Virus record (IMG/VR): IMGVR_UViG_3300034980_000440
Coordinates: 1 to 27,303 of that record
Origin: a virus
Reading direction: 5' to 3' (one strand)
DNA length: 27,303 nucleotides
The number at the start of each line of letters is the position of its first letter. The stretch's first letter is position 1. This document shows positions 15,677 through 22,189 of this stretch, piece after piece. A program made the position numbers and the translations under genes. Under the pieces are notes generated by a model. The model was given only the letters and a program-made list of their open reading frames with translations. It searched no databases and was not told the origin of the DNA.

Positions 15677-16170
15677 TGGTTGCACGTCGAAGATTAAGGC
15701 GCGAGCAAGTCGAGGAGATCGCAAAGTGGGCGTTTATAAAACACCCCCGCGAGATCTCCCGATTGGTTGGGATTCCGACGGCAACCGTTCAACGTGTGAT
15801 TACCCTTTTGGGTGTGTTGGATTTGCTACACCCTATCGAAAAACAGACACCCCCCGAGGATCTCGCGCTTTCCGTCCTGGGGGGCGAGGTTGATCCGGTC
15901 TCGATTAAGAAGTGGAGGCTCTCGATCGGATACACTCAACACCAACTCGCAAAGGTTGCGGGGGTCTCGATAACAACGATCACACAGATCGAGCTTCGCC
16001 CCGATGAGTTTCGAAAAGCAACAGCGACAACTCGAGAAGCCATTGCCGAAACAATCAAGAGGCTCGATCCTCGCTCTCCCTCTTATAAGCCTTTGCAAAG
16101 GGTGGGAGGTTCAACCGTTCCTCTACCACGGCAAGACCCTCGATCACGAGATGACGAACCACAGAGCTAA
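15676..16170 (+). CDS. Double helix-turn-helix DNA-binding protein
   Basis: The product has 164 residues. Residues about 8-48 form a first helix-turn-helix that resembles ArsR/Sigma-70-region-4-type folds (REISRLVGIPTATVQRVI). Residues about 76-130 form a second one of the XRE/Cro type, with the usual YTQHQLAKVAGVS pattern followed by a recognition helix. The C-terminus is a Pro/Arg-rich tail. It is the last gene of the late operon and lies just before an intergenic promoter bearing a perfect inverted repeat, so it may regulate the next operon; that link is inference. The ATG overlaps the preceding stop codon by one base. Confidence 0.8.
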   Translation: MVARRRLRREQVEEIAKWAFIKHPREISRLVGIPTATVQRVITLLGVLDLLHPIEKQTPPEDLALSVLGGEVDPVSIKKWRLSIGYTQHQLAKVAGVSITTITQIELRPDEFRKATATTREAIAETIKRLDPRSPSYKPLQRVGGSTVPLPRQDPRSRDDEPQS

Positions 16171-16398
16171 GCGCGACTTTTCTTGTCGTTCTTTTGTTCA
16201 TAACCCCCGCGACCCTTTCAAGTCTCCACATTGTGACAACGTCCGTTCTCGCTCTAATATATCCCACTAGCATTTTTACCTCTTTTTTTTACACCGATTA
16301 ATTACGCTTTTTTTTTTTGATATGTCGGCGTGATTTTCTAGCAAAATCGGGATCGTTTCAAGGTCTTCGGTTTTTTTGTATTTATTGTCCGGTTTTAC

Positions 16399-16427
16399 TT
16401 GCGGTGTTGTAGTAGATGCACTACAAT
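16399..16427 (+). promoter_or_regulatory. Promoter of the small-gene operon
   Basis: TTGCGG (16399-16404) and TACAAT (16422-16427) are 17 bases apart, fitting sigma-70-type -35 and -10 boxes (the -10 differs from consensus at one position). Transcription would start about 16434, only 18 bases before the ATG of the next gene, whose AGGAG site is well placed. A perfect inverted repeat covers the spacer and most of the -10 box. The call rests on sequence match only. Confidence 0.6.
16407..16426. promoter_or_regulatory. Operator-like inverted repeat over the -10 box
   Basis: TTGTAGT (16407-16413) and ACTACAA (16420-16426) are perfect reverse complements separated by six bases. The 20-bp site overlaps the -10 box TACAAT and the spacer, so a bound dimer would block RNA polymerase. 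Helix-turn-helix proteins encoded nearby (15676, 18317, 21670) are candidate binders. No second complete copy was seen in the window. Confidence 0.6.
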
Positions 16428-16451
16428 GGGGACAGAAACAAGGAGAACACA

Positions 16452-16826
16452 ATGAGCACCGAGATCAAACGAGAATTAAAAAGAACCCTGATTGGATATG
16501 CCTGCAAAGAATTCAACGATTTTCTTGACACGCACAAAGCGCAAAGCCTTCGGGATCACGGTCGCCGACTGGAAGCGGAAGCGAGCCTTCGGGATCTTCG
16601 CTTGGCTGTCGAGTTGATGGATAGACACGCAGAGGAACCGCAAACGGTCTTCGAGGGTTGGTGGATGCTTTGTGTTTTGGTTAGTGACCACGAAGACGAA
16701 GAAACAATCAACGCGATCTTTGACGGGTGTCGAAACGAAGAAGAAGAGATCGCAATGGAACAAGCGAAAGCAACAGCAAGAGAAGAGGATCACGGCTTCG
16801 ATTGCTATTGTGCCGGGTGTATGTAA
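16452..16826 (+). CDS. Small unknown protein with C-terminal Cys cluster
   Basis: The product has 124 residues from ATG 16452; AGGAG lies seven bases upstream, whereas the in-frame ATG at 16416 lies inside the operator and lacks a ribosome site. It is helical and charged throughout, with a Glu-rich helix near residues 93-112. It ends in GFDCYCAGCM, three Cys within six residues, a possible metal site. I do not recognise the family. As the first gene after a regulated promoter, it may be expressed early, but that is inference. Confidence 0.75.
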   Translation: MSTEIKRELKRTLIGYACKEFNDFLDTHKAQSLRDHGRRLEAEASLRDLRLAVELMDRHAEEPQTVFEGWWMLCVLVSDHEDEETINAIFDGCRNEEEEIAMEQAKATAREEDHGFDCYCAGCM

Positions 16827-16855
16827 ACCGAACAGAAAACAGGAGAGGACAAGAT

Positions 16856-17095
16856 ATGGATTGGCGAATAAACGAAAACACGGAAGAGAACAGACGGATC
16901 GCACTTTGCGAGCACTTGACCGAAGCGCGGCTTATTGCCGATGCGCTTTCGCATTCATTGTTCGAAGAGGTTCGATCACTTTCGGAGCCAACGGGTCCAC
17001 GAGATGATTGCGACTGGGGTCTTATCATGCAAGCCCGGAGCGCGGTCGAGAAATTGAAAGAGGTTCAACAGTTAATTACAAGGAGGACAAGATGA
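16856..17095 (+). CDS. Small helical protein of unknown function
   Basis: The product has 79 residues with a good GGAGAGGA site before ATG 16856. It is almost entirely helical with many Glu, Arg and Leu, and the final residues are very basic. The stop overlaps the next ATG (ATGA) so translation is probably coupled. No domain is recognised. It belongs to the short operon that runs from the 16399 promoter to the hairpin at 17614. Confidence 0.75.
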   Translation: MDWRINENTEENRRIALCEHLTEARLIADALSHSLFEEVRSLSEPTGPRDDCDWGLIMQARSAVEKLKEVQQLITRRTR

Positions 17096-17592
17096 ACAAG
17101 ACCGAGGTGAAAAGGTGTCCCGGTTGCGAAGAAACTCCGAGAGAAGTCCATTTTCCGGAGCATTGGGTTTGTGAAAATTGCACACACGATCTCGAGTGGA
17201 TCGGGGTTGGTGTGGATGTTTTCCGATTGGACGACGTGGGAAGGTATGGGGGAATCGTCACATATCAGACTCCCGATCGTCGTGTATTCGAAGCAACCCT
17301 CGACAACTGGCGAGATCCTGATCCATCGCGTCCGGGCGAGACCGGACCCGAGACTGTTGATTTGGCATCCGCGGATCTCGCGTGGTTCAAAGTGACATCG
17401 GATCGGCTGAAATGGATCGCGCACAAGTTTGTCTTTGAAGCCGAAGCGCAGGTTCCCCCGTCGGTTTTCAGCATACACACGACAGACGATTTCCGGATCA
17501 GTGTCGATGTGAGCGAATGGCCCGAGGGTGAAGGGTTCGAGGAATGGTTCGATCATTTAATGGACCGATTCGGGGTTAAGGTGTTTGATTAA
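17092..17592 (+). CDS. Zinc-ribbon-like small protein
   Basis: The product has 166 residues from ATG 17092, which overlaps the preceding stop and has AGGAGG seven bases upstream. Two Cys pairs at residues 9-12 (CPGC) and 27-30 (CENC) form a typical zinc-ribbon spacing. The remainder is acidic, with strands, Trp residues and an Asp/Glu-rich C-terminus, and looks like a separate domain. Zinc ribbons of this kind often serve as DNA-, RNA- or protein-binding add-ons in phage early proteins. The function is unknown. It is the last gene before a terminator hairpin. Confidence 0.8.
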   Translation: MNKTEVKRCPGCEETPREVHFPEHWVCENCTHDLEWIGVGVDVFRLDDVGRYGGIVTYQTPDRRVFEATLDNWRDPDPSRPGETGPETVDLASADLAWFKVTSDRLKWIAHKFVFEAEAQVPPSVFSIHTTDDFRISVDVSEWPEGEGFEEWFDHLMDRFGVKVFD

Positions 17593-17613
17593 GTCCCGCC
17601 ACTTTTCCTTCCT

Positions 17614-17656
17614 CAGAGAACCCCGTCTTCGTCCTGTCGGGGGGGTTCTCTGTTTC
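17614..17656 (+). terminator. Intrinsic terminator hairpin
   Basis: CAGAGAACCCC (17614-17624) pairs perfectly with GGGGTTCTCTG (17642-17652), giving an 11-bp stem with a 17-base loop. A T-rich run (TTTCTC) follows. It lies 22 bases after the stop of the zinc-ribbon gene and so likely ends the small operon. The U tract is short, so termination may be partial and allow read-through into the next gene. Confidence 0.75.
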
Positions 17657-17711
17657 TCTCTGCTCACGAGGTGGTCTTGTGGTCAGAGCGAAACAAAACA
17701 AGGAGATAAAA

Positions 17712-18302
17712 ATGAACGATATCAAAGGCGCGGATCTGTTGTTGGTAAATGGTTTTTTATTGGCTGCGAAGATTCCGGAGCACCGCGAGGGGCTTGCGTC
17801 GGAGTGTTTGAAACTGATGGAAATGGTTCGAAGACAACACGAACAGACCCTCGAGGAGTTCGAGGAGTTGTTGGAGATTTGGGTGGGGCACTTGTCCAAG
17901 GATCAGCCAAGCGAGCAAGAGTTGGAATCGGTGTTGTGCGATCTGATCGTGCGTTCGCTGTCGTTTTTCCCGGTTGAACTTCAAGCGAAAACCGGGACCG
18001 GTGGGGGTTTGACGTCTGGGGATATGTGGGCCGTGCCTCGAAGAATCACAATCGAACAGGTGCCGATCCCGCCACAAAACCCGAGATCCTCGGAAAATTC
18101 GGGGACAAGTCCAAATTTAAAGTTAGTCGAGGATCCCGAATACAAGGAGCCGCGGGATCGGCTTTCGGAGGATACACCACCGGGAGACACGGGGCAAGGG
18201 GATCGAATGTGCGCGACTTGTGGATCTTGTCGTGCCGATGTGCGAGCGAGAGCAATCGAAGAACGTCAAAATTGTCAAAAGTGCAACTGGTTGTTGCGAT
18301 AA
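17712..18302 (+). CDS. Unknown protein with C-terminal five-Cys cluster
   Basis: The product has 196 residues; AAGGAG lies before ATG 17712. Residues 1-100 are helical, with Leu/Glu-rich stretches. Residues about 105-165 are Pro/Gly/Ser-rich and probably disordered. Residues 167-191 contain Cys at 167, 170, 173, 188 and 191 (CATCGSC, then CQKC), resembling a small zinc finger. The gene comes just after the terminator hairpin; no separate promoter was seen in the gap, so it may depend on read-through. I do not recognise the family. Confidence 0.75.
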   Translation: MNDIKGADLLLVNGFLLAAKIPEHREGLASECLKLMEMVRRQHEQTLEEFEELLEIWVGHLSKDQPSEQELESVLCDLIVRSLSFFPVELQAKTGTGGGLTSGDMWAVPRRITIEQVPIPPQNPRSSENSGTSPNLKLVEDPEYKEPRDRLSEDTPPGDTGQGDRMCATCGSCRADVRARAIEERQNCQKCNWLLR

Positions 18303-18316
18303 AAAGGGAGGAAGAG

Positions 18317-18664
18317 ATGCCGCGGAAAACACTTATAAGCGAAAGCCTCGACGGTCGAGCGTTGAGAGATTGGAGAAAGAAAAGATCGTGGAGTGCAAAA
18401 GCGCTCGCGGAATGGGTCGGGGTTTCCGTCCATGCCGTCAGATCGTGGGAGTCGGGTCGACTTTCGATCCCTATTTACTGCGAGCGGATTCTCGATTTGT
18501 CGGATTCGTTGCGGGTCAATTCGGCAAGGGTGGAGGCTTTGGAGGATGAATTGAAAACGACAGAATCCGAGCATCGACGATTGCGCAGAGGGGAGTCAAC
18601 ACCCCTTCAAATGCTTACCTCGTTGATTAAATCAGCCGATAGCAGGGAGAACGGCAAACCCTAA
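18317..18664 (+). CDS. Helix-turn-helix regulator (XRE type)
   Basis: The product has 115 residues with GGGAGGAAG just before ATG 18317. Residues about 11-60 form an XRE/Cro-type helix-turn-helix: LRDWRKKRSWSAKALAEWVG then VSVHAVRSWESGR, the usual second and third helices ending in the conserved WE-G turn. Residues about 65-92 form a coiled coil, likely a dimer interface, and the tail is short and basic. It is the last gene of the plus-strand small-gene group. Its 3' end overlaps the minus-strand endolysin by 33 bases. It could act on the operator at 16407 or on the divergent region at 21520; neither link is shown. Confidence 0.85.
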   Translation: MPRKTLISESLDGRALRDWRKKRSWSAKALAEWVGVSVHAVRSWESGRLSIPIYCERILDLSDSLRVNSARVEALEDELKTTESEHRRLRRGESTPLQMLTSLIKSADSRENGKP

Positions 18665-19336
18665 CAACTTGGGGTTCCCTCGGAAGTCGCGGTGCGTGCG
18701 CTTCGTGACTTGCGAGGGATACCTCCCCACGTTCCCCTCGATGGTGTGGAGCGTGTCGCCTTTCGACCCTTCTCCCCTCGTAATCCCAATCACCAATCCT
18801 ATATGTCCGGTCCATGATCCCGGCTTCCCTCGATGCCAACACACGAGATCTCCGGGCGCGGGTTCGTTCGAAAACGTCCCGGCTCTTCCTGTTCGCTTGT
18901 AAAGGGCTTTCGCTCCTCCCGTCCGTTTGAATAGGTCCGTTTCCATATCGACCCCAAGATCGGCGCAGGCTCGATCGATGCACTCGCTGATAAACGATGC
19001 GCACCAATTCCCGTCGTCGTCGGTGTCTCCATCGTATTCTTTGCCGTGCAACATTTCGACGAATGGCCCGGAGTTGTTTCCGCCTTCCTCTCCTTCTCCG
19101 AGCATGGATCGAGCATGGTCGAGCGTGGCTTGTGCTAGGTTGGTTGGTGCTCGTTCGCTGTCGTCCTGGTGGACGAATCCGAAATACGCTTGCAAGTCTT
19201 CGAGCGTTTTCGGTCCCGCTTTTGCGTCGGTCTCGAGGTCTCGGGCTAGTTGATAGAACTCGACGAGCCCGGTGATATAATCGATTGTTAAGAGTTGGCG
19301 ATCTATTTGTCTTTGGTTATAATCTTGTGCTCTCAT
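18632..19336 (-). CDS. CHAP-domain endolysin
   Basis: The product has 234 residues from the ATG at 19336; a GTG four codons earlier lies too close to the AAGGAG site. Residues 1-75 are helical, a possible cell-wall or substrate part. Residues about 75-230 form a CHAP-type (amidase/peptidase) domain: GNWCASF with Cys-112 as nucleophile, GDLVCW, GHIGLVIG with His-178 as the second catalytic residue, and TIEGN with Glu-200 or Asn-202 as the third. The enzyme would cut peptidoglycan peptide bonds. No signal peptide is visible, so a holin is expected to release it. It ends the minus-strand operon, and its start overlaps the stop of the upstream 108-residue gene. A virion-associated wall hydrolase is a less likely alternative. 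Confidence 0.8.
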   Translation of the reverse strand: MRAQDYNQRQIDRQLLTIDYITGLVEFYQLARDLETDAKAGPKTLEDLQAYFGFVHQDDSERAPTNLAQATLDHARSMLGEGEEGGNNSGPFVEMLHGKEYDGDTDDDGNWCASFISECIDRACADLGVDMETDLFKRTGGAKALYKRTGRAGTFSNEPAPGDLVCWHRGKPGSWTGHIGLVIGITRGEGSKGDTLHTIEGNVGRYPSQVTKRTHRDFRGNPKLLGFAVLPAIG

Positions 19337-19659
19337 TTTCCCACACACTCCTTCAAGTACCCACCTTCCCCGAGTTGCCTCCGGGTGTTGATTCCTTGGG
19401 ACATAAACCAGAGAAGCCTCCGGTCTGTTTTTTTGATTTTGGGTGGCTCGATATGTCTTTCTATTTCCAACCCTCGCAACTCACAAAGAAATTCGAGAAA
19501 GTCCGCGATCTTTGTGGTTTCACATAACGCGAGCCCGTGAAAATAAGAGGCATCCGCTTCGAGAATAGTCGAGAGAACCTGTTGATCGTGTCGTTTGCTC
19601 GAAGAAACTCGACAGAATTCCCGCTTGTTTTTGCCAAAAAATATCAATTCCGAACCCAC
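19333..19659 (-). CDS. Unknown protein in lysis-recombination operon
   Basis: The product has 108 residues from a GTG at 19659. There is no clear Shine-Dalgarno site; coupling to the end of a short upstream frame (stop at 19644) could replace it. Composition and codon pattern match neighbouring genes. The sequence is mixed helix and strand with four Cys and a basic C-terminal third. The stop overlaps the endolysin ATG (ATGA). No membrane helix is present, so it is not a holin. I do not recognise it. Confidence 0.65.
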   Translation of the reverse strand: MGSELIFFGKNKREFCRVSSSKRHDQQVLSTILEADASYFHGLALCETTKIADFLEFLCELRGLEIERHIEPPKIKKTDRRLLWFMSQGINTRRQLGEGGYLKECVGK

Positions 19660-19706
19660 AAAGCAGAGACAAAACCAACAACCAAACCAGAAAAGAACCC
19701 GATCAT
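19644..19706 (-). CDS. Possible 20-residue membrane peptide
   Basis: An ATG at 19706 overlaps the stop of the ATPase gene (ATGA), the coupling pattern used repeatedly in this phage. It opens a 20-codon frame that encodes an almost wholly hydrophobic helix (starting MIGFFSGLVVG, ending in Trp-Val-Arg-Asn). The stop is just after the GTG of the next gene. AAGGA lies about 12 bases upstream. The peptide is long enough to cross a membrane once and lies in the same operon as the endolysin. The same frame also extends back to 19832 and there encodes a lipobox-like segment. It could be chance. Confidence 0.3.
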   Translation of the reverse strand: MIGFFSGLVVGFVSALWVRN

Positions 19707-20458
19707 TTTTTTGTTTTTTCCTTTTTTAACGCATCCCGAAAGCAATCCAAGAACGACGAATAGCACAAAGGAAGCACGGGGGGAAGAACGTCCGTACGGT
19801 CTTTTGCTATGTGGCTTGGGGTTGGTTGGCATTCAAGAACCCGATCTCCGGTTCGGAGATCCATTGCGCAGCGAAGAATAAGATCTGCGGCTCCCTTGGT
19901 TGCTCGATACGCGGATCCCCCGCTTGGGACGTGCCTTGTAAAGACCTCCCCTTTTGGTCGGTCCATCATTCCAACCTCTCGACCGGTTGCGGCTTCGATC
20001 GTCACGTCTTTTTCGTGACTGATTAGAATAACCCCATAGGGTCCGGACATTAGGGTTTCGAGTGCCTCTGTGACCTGTTTTTTCACAAATCCCCACAGTG
20101 CCGCGGAACTTCTTTGTCCGTGGAGCTGATCGACGTTGTGCCGTTTTTCTGTGTATTCAACAGCGAGTCGCGTGACGTTGTCGAGAGTGTCAACAACGAC
20201 GGTTCCCCAATCGTGCGGAGTGGTCGCAAGGTGAACGCAAAGTGCTCGAAACTCTTCCCAGTCTTTGACGGTCGATCCGTCTTCATGGACTTGGAAGACA
20301 GAAAGCCCGGTCAGTCCTGCTTCGGTCGCAACGAAAAGCGGATCTTTGAACATAGATGCAAAGGTGCTTTTTCCGATTCCTTCTTTTCCGTACAGGATAA
20401 CCTTCATGCGGTGCGGGTCGAATTGTCGGGGGGTTTTGTTTTTCGGTAGTGTGATCAC
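19703..20458 (-). CDS. Sak4-like RecA-fold recombination ATPase
   Basis: The product has 251 residues and begins at a GTG that overlaps the exonuclease stop, with AAGGAG upstream. A P-loop GKEGIGKST lies at residues 24-32, and the Walker B strand GTVVVD ends at Asp-90. A further strand ILISHEKDV (about residue 150) fits the sensor motif of AAA_24/Sak4-type RecA-like proteins. These proteins bind single-stranded DNA and help anneal or exchange strands in phage recombination. Pairing with a YqaJ-type exonuclease is a known arrangement. The tail is Lys-rich. Family assignment is by motif and context; a DNA-packaging or partition ATPase is much less likely. Confidence 0.8.
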   Translation of the reverse strand: MITLPKNKTPRQFDPHRMKVILYGKEGIGKSTFASMFKDPLFVATEAGLTGLSVFQVHEDGSTVKDWEEFRALCVHLATTPHDWGTVVVDTLDNVTRLAVEYTEKRHNVDQLHGQRSSAALWGFVKKQVTEALETLMSGPYGVILISHEKDVTIEAATGREVGMMDRPKGEVFTRHVPSGGSAYRATKGAADLILRCAMDLRTGDRVLECQPTPSHIAKDRTDVLPPVLPLCYSSFLDCFRDALKKEKTKK

Positions 20459-21471
20459 GGTTTTCTCCTTCTAATAATAAGCCGACGAGATGAGGGTTCA
20501 GAACACGCATCGAAGATCTCGGGGTGCTCCTCTTTGACTTTCTTTGAGTTGAGCCGGGGCGAGGTTGGTGATTTGTAAGACACTCCCCAACCCTCCCCGA
20601 GATCTGCGGGTCCTTCGATGAACCCCTTTTCATGATCGGACATTTCAGATCGGATCCGGTTTTTGATCTCGTTTAACTCCTGATCGAGTTTGCGACGTTC
20701 GATCATGATCGTTTCGTATCTTTCCATGTTTTGGGAGCATTCGGAGGACAACAGGTTCTCACCTTCTCGAAGTTGGGTTGGTTCGGTTTCTTTTAATGTC
20801 CTGGTGACATCGTCGGACCCGTCGATCAACGACTTCGGATCGCGTCTTTTGATGGTGTCTTGGAGGTGCTCGCAGGCTTCCACAATGCGTTCGAAATACT
20901 TGCGATCGCGTTCGAGATAGAAGCAACGGGTCGTCGCGTCCACGACTGCGAAAACGTGACCCCAAGATCGATCCATGACTTCCATTTCGAGTTGAACCTG
21001 CGCTTCTACATATCGCGGCAACCCTCCCTCCCACTTTTTGCGACCGTTTGAAGTGACGAGTTTAAATTGCGCAACCCCCTCGCCTCGCTCCGGGTGTGCA
21101 ACGAGGTAATCCGGAGTGGCGACGAGATAATCGATCTCCGGGTGTTGATATGTGGGAGCCTTTCCCCCGATCTCGAGTTCCGGATATCTCTTTTCATACA
21201 TACGCGCTATTCCGTCTTCGAACTCTCTCCCGCATTCTGCGGGGCAATATTGATCGATCTCGAACTCTTCCTGGTCGTACTCGAGAGATCCGACAATTCG
21301 GTGATATATGCGAAACGCAGATCCCCAAGGTTGATCCTCTTTTGGCCAGTCTTCGAACCAAGCGAGGATCGCGCCAACGTCGCTTGCTCCGATGTATGGG
21401 GCGCGGAGTTCTTTCCATTGTTCATACGTGACATCGAAGGGAATGTGGACTTTTGCCGGTTTTCTTTTCAT
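20455..21471 (-). CDS. YqaJ/lambda-exo family recombination exonuclease
   Basis: The product has 338 residues from the ATG at 21471, which has GAGGAAAAG just before it. Family motifs: IGASDVGAIL (residues 27-36), CGREFEDG (80-87, with Glu-85), TPDYL (Asp-121) and VAQFKLV (Gln-135, Lys-137). These match the order of the PD-(D/E)XK core of YqaJ and lambda exonucleases, which chew the 5' strand of DNA ends to prepare single strands. The usual Glu of E-x-K is Gln here (codon CAA), which deserves a check. Residues about 235-310 form a charged coiled coil not typical of the family's core. The stop overlaps the ATPase start, so the two are coupled. Confidence 0.85.
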   Translation of the reverse strand: MKRKPAKVHIPFDVTYEQWKELRAPYIGASDVGAILAWFEDWPKEDQPWGSAFRIYHRIVGSLEYDQEEFEIDQYCPAECGREFEDGIARMYEKRYPELEIGGKAPTYQHPEIDYLVATPDYLVAHPERGEGVAQFKLVTSNGRKKWEGGLPRYVEAQVQLEMEVMDRSWGHVFAVVDATTRCFYLERDRKYFERIVEACEHLQDTIKRRDPKSLIDGSDDVTRTLKETEPTQLREGENLLSSECSQNMERYETIMIERRKLDQELNEIKNRIRSEMSDHEKGFIEGPADLGEGWGVSYKSPTSPRLNSKKVKEEHPEIFDACSEPSSRRLIIRRRKP

Positions 21472-21633
21472 CTTTTCCTCGTTTGGTGGGCTTTTGATCT
21501 TAGTGCTTTGGGTTGCGTGGCGCAATAATTGCGCAAGAGCAAACCAAGGGAACTCCCGCCAGTGTTGACTCGGGCGTTTTGGCTTTTTTTTAACGCTTGA
21601 CACGTTGCACGGTTGCAAAGTAAAGGGTGGAAG
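21472..21633. promoter_or_regulatory. Divergent control region
   Basis: The region separates the minus-strand recombination operon from the plus-strand replication operon. It carries a perfect palindrome GCGCAATAATTGCGC (21520-21534), nearby TTGCG/TTGCA elements (21513-21517, 21604-21608, 21612-21616), TTGACT at 21565-21570 with TTTAAC 18 bases on, and an exact TTGACA at 21597-21602 whose -10 is poor. I see it as an early divergent promoter region under a repressor. Exact promoters are not certain. Confidence 0.5.
21520..21534. promoter_or_regulatory. 15-bp palindromic operator candidate
   Basis: GCGCAAT and ATTGCGC are perfect reverse complements around a single central base. The site lies between two divergent operons, about 50 bases from the exonuclease start, and fits a dimeric helix-turn-helix repressor or Cro-like protein. 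The gene just downstream (21670) encodes such a protein. Binding is inferred. Confidence 0.55.
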
Positions 21634-21669
21634 GTGTCGAAATGCAATCGAAAAAGAAGGGGGATCGAC

Positions 21670-21930
21670 TTGGACGATTTAAAGAAATACCTGGAAACCC
21701 AAGAAATGAGCGCTTACGAGCTGGCGAAAAGAGCGGGGGTCCATCCTTCGATCTTGTGCCGGTTTTTGAGCGGTAAAACGGGAAAGATGAGCGCCAACAA
21801 TGCAGAAAAGATAAGCCGAGCGACCTTGTGGAGTCTTTCCGTCACGGCGCTTTTATATCCAAACAAAAAAACAGAAGTTTACCCACCATCGACGATAGTT
21901 TTGAGGGAGAGAGGGGGATCGGATGAGTGA
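21670..21930 (+). CDS. Cro/CI-like helix-turn-helix regulator
   Basis: The product has 86 residues if it starts at TTG 21670, which has AGAAGGGGG six bases upstream; a GTG at 21634 would give 98 residues but with a weaker site. Residues about 4-40 form an XRE-type helix-turn-helix: LKKYLETQEMSAYELAKRAG then VHPSILCRFLSGK, matching the helix-turn-helix of Cro-like proteins. The rest forms a short dimerisation-type part and a Glu/Arg-rich end. It is the first gene to the right of the divergent region, so autoregulation through the palindrome at 21520 is likely. The end overlaps the next start. Confidence 0.75.
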   Translation: MDDLKKYLETQEMSAYELAKRAGVHPSILCRFLSGKTGKMSANNAEKISRATLWSLSVTALLYPNKKTEVYPPSTIVLRERGGSDE

Positions 21931-22189
21931 CACGATCGATGTAGACGAGATCACGAGACTCGTTTTTGCGTGGGATTCGGAACCCCCCGAGAGCCGAAAG
22001 GCGGCGATTTATTGTTTAGAACGTCGAGCATACGATCTCGAGGTCAGTGTGGGGATTTATAGACACAACCCGAAGCGAGCAAAGGATCTCGAGGAGTGGC
22101 TCGATCAGTGCGTACAAAACCTTTCAACCCTGCGGATTGCGGCGAAGATATTGCGAGCACTCGACGGGGAAGAGGAAGGTTTGCACTAA
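21923..22189 (+). CDS. Small helical protein of unknown function
   Basis: The product has 88 residues from ATG 21923, which overlaps the previous gene by eight bases and has GAGGGGGATC upstream. It is acidic and helical throughout with two Cys and a Trp-Leu motif near residue 56. No domain is recognised. Its stop overlaps the start of the initiator-like gene (TAATG), so the three genes are translated as a unit. Confidence 0.75.
   Translation: MSDTIDVDEITRLVFAWDSEPPESRKAAIYCLERRAYDLEVSVGIYRHNPKRAKDLEEWLDQCVQNLSTLRIAAKILRALDGEEEGLH

Larger units (their letters stand above)
16171..16451. promoter_or_regulatory. AT-rich intergenic region with T tracts and inverted repeats
   Basis: This 281-bp stretch holds no convincing gene and is much richer in A and T than its surroundings. 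It includes T tracts at 16273-16277, 16283-16290, 16308-16318 and 16371-16377, an inverted repeat GATTTT-N5-AAAATC at 16332-16348, and a promoter with operator-like palindrome near its right end. The T tracts could end late transcription or bend the DNA, and an AT-rich patch is also what an origin can look like. No GC-rich stem directly before a T tract was found, so a textbook terminator is not claimed. Confidence 0.6.

Noticed and set aside
16231-16260. Promoter TTGTGA with TAATAT 18 bases apart
   Set aside because: Both boxes match poorly, spacing is long and T tracts follow directly; the 16399 promoter is better placed.
18632-18685. Hairpin AACCC/GGGTT at the convergent end as a bidirectional terminator
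   Set aside because: Short stem with mismatched outer arms and no T tract on either side.
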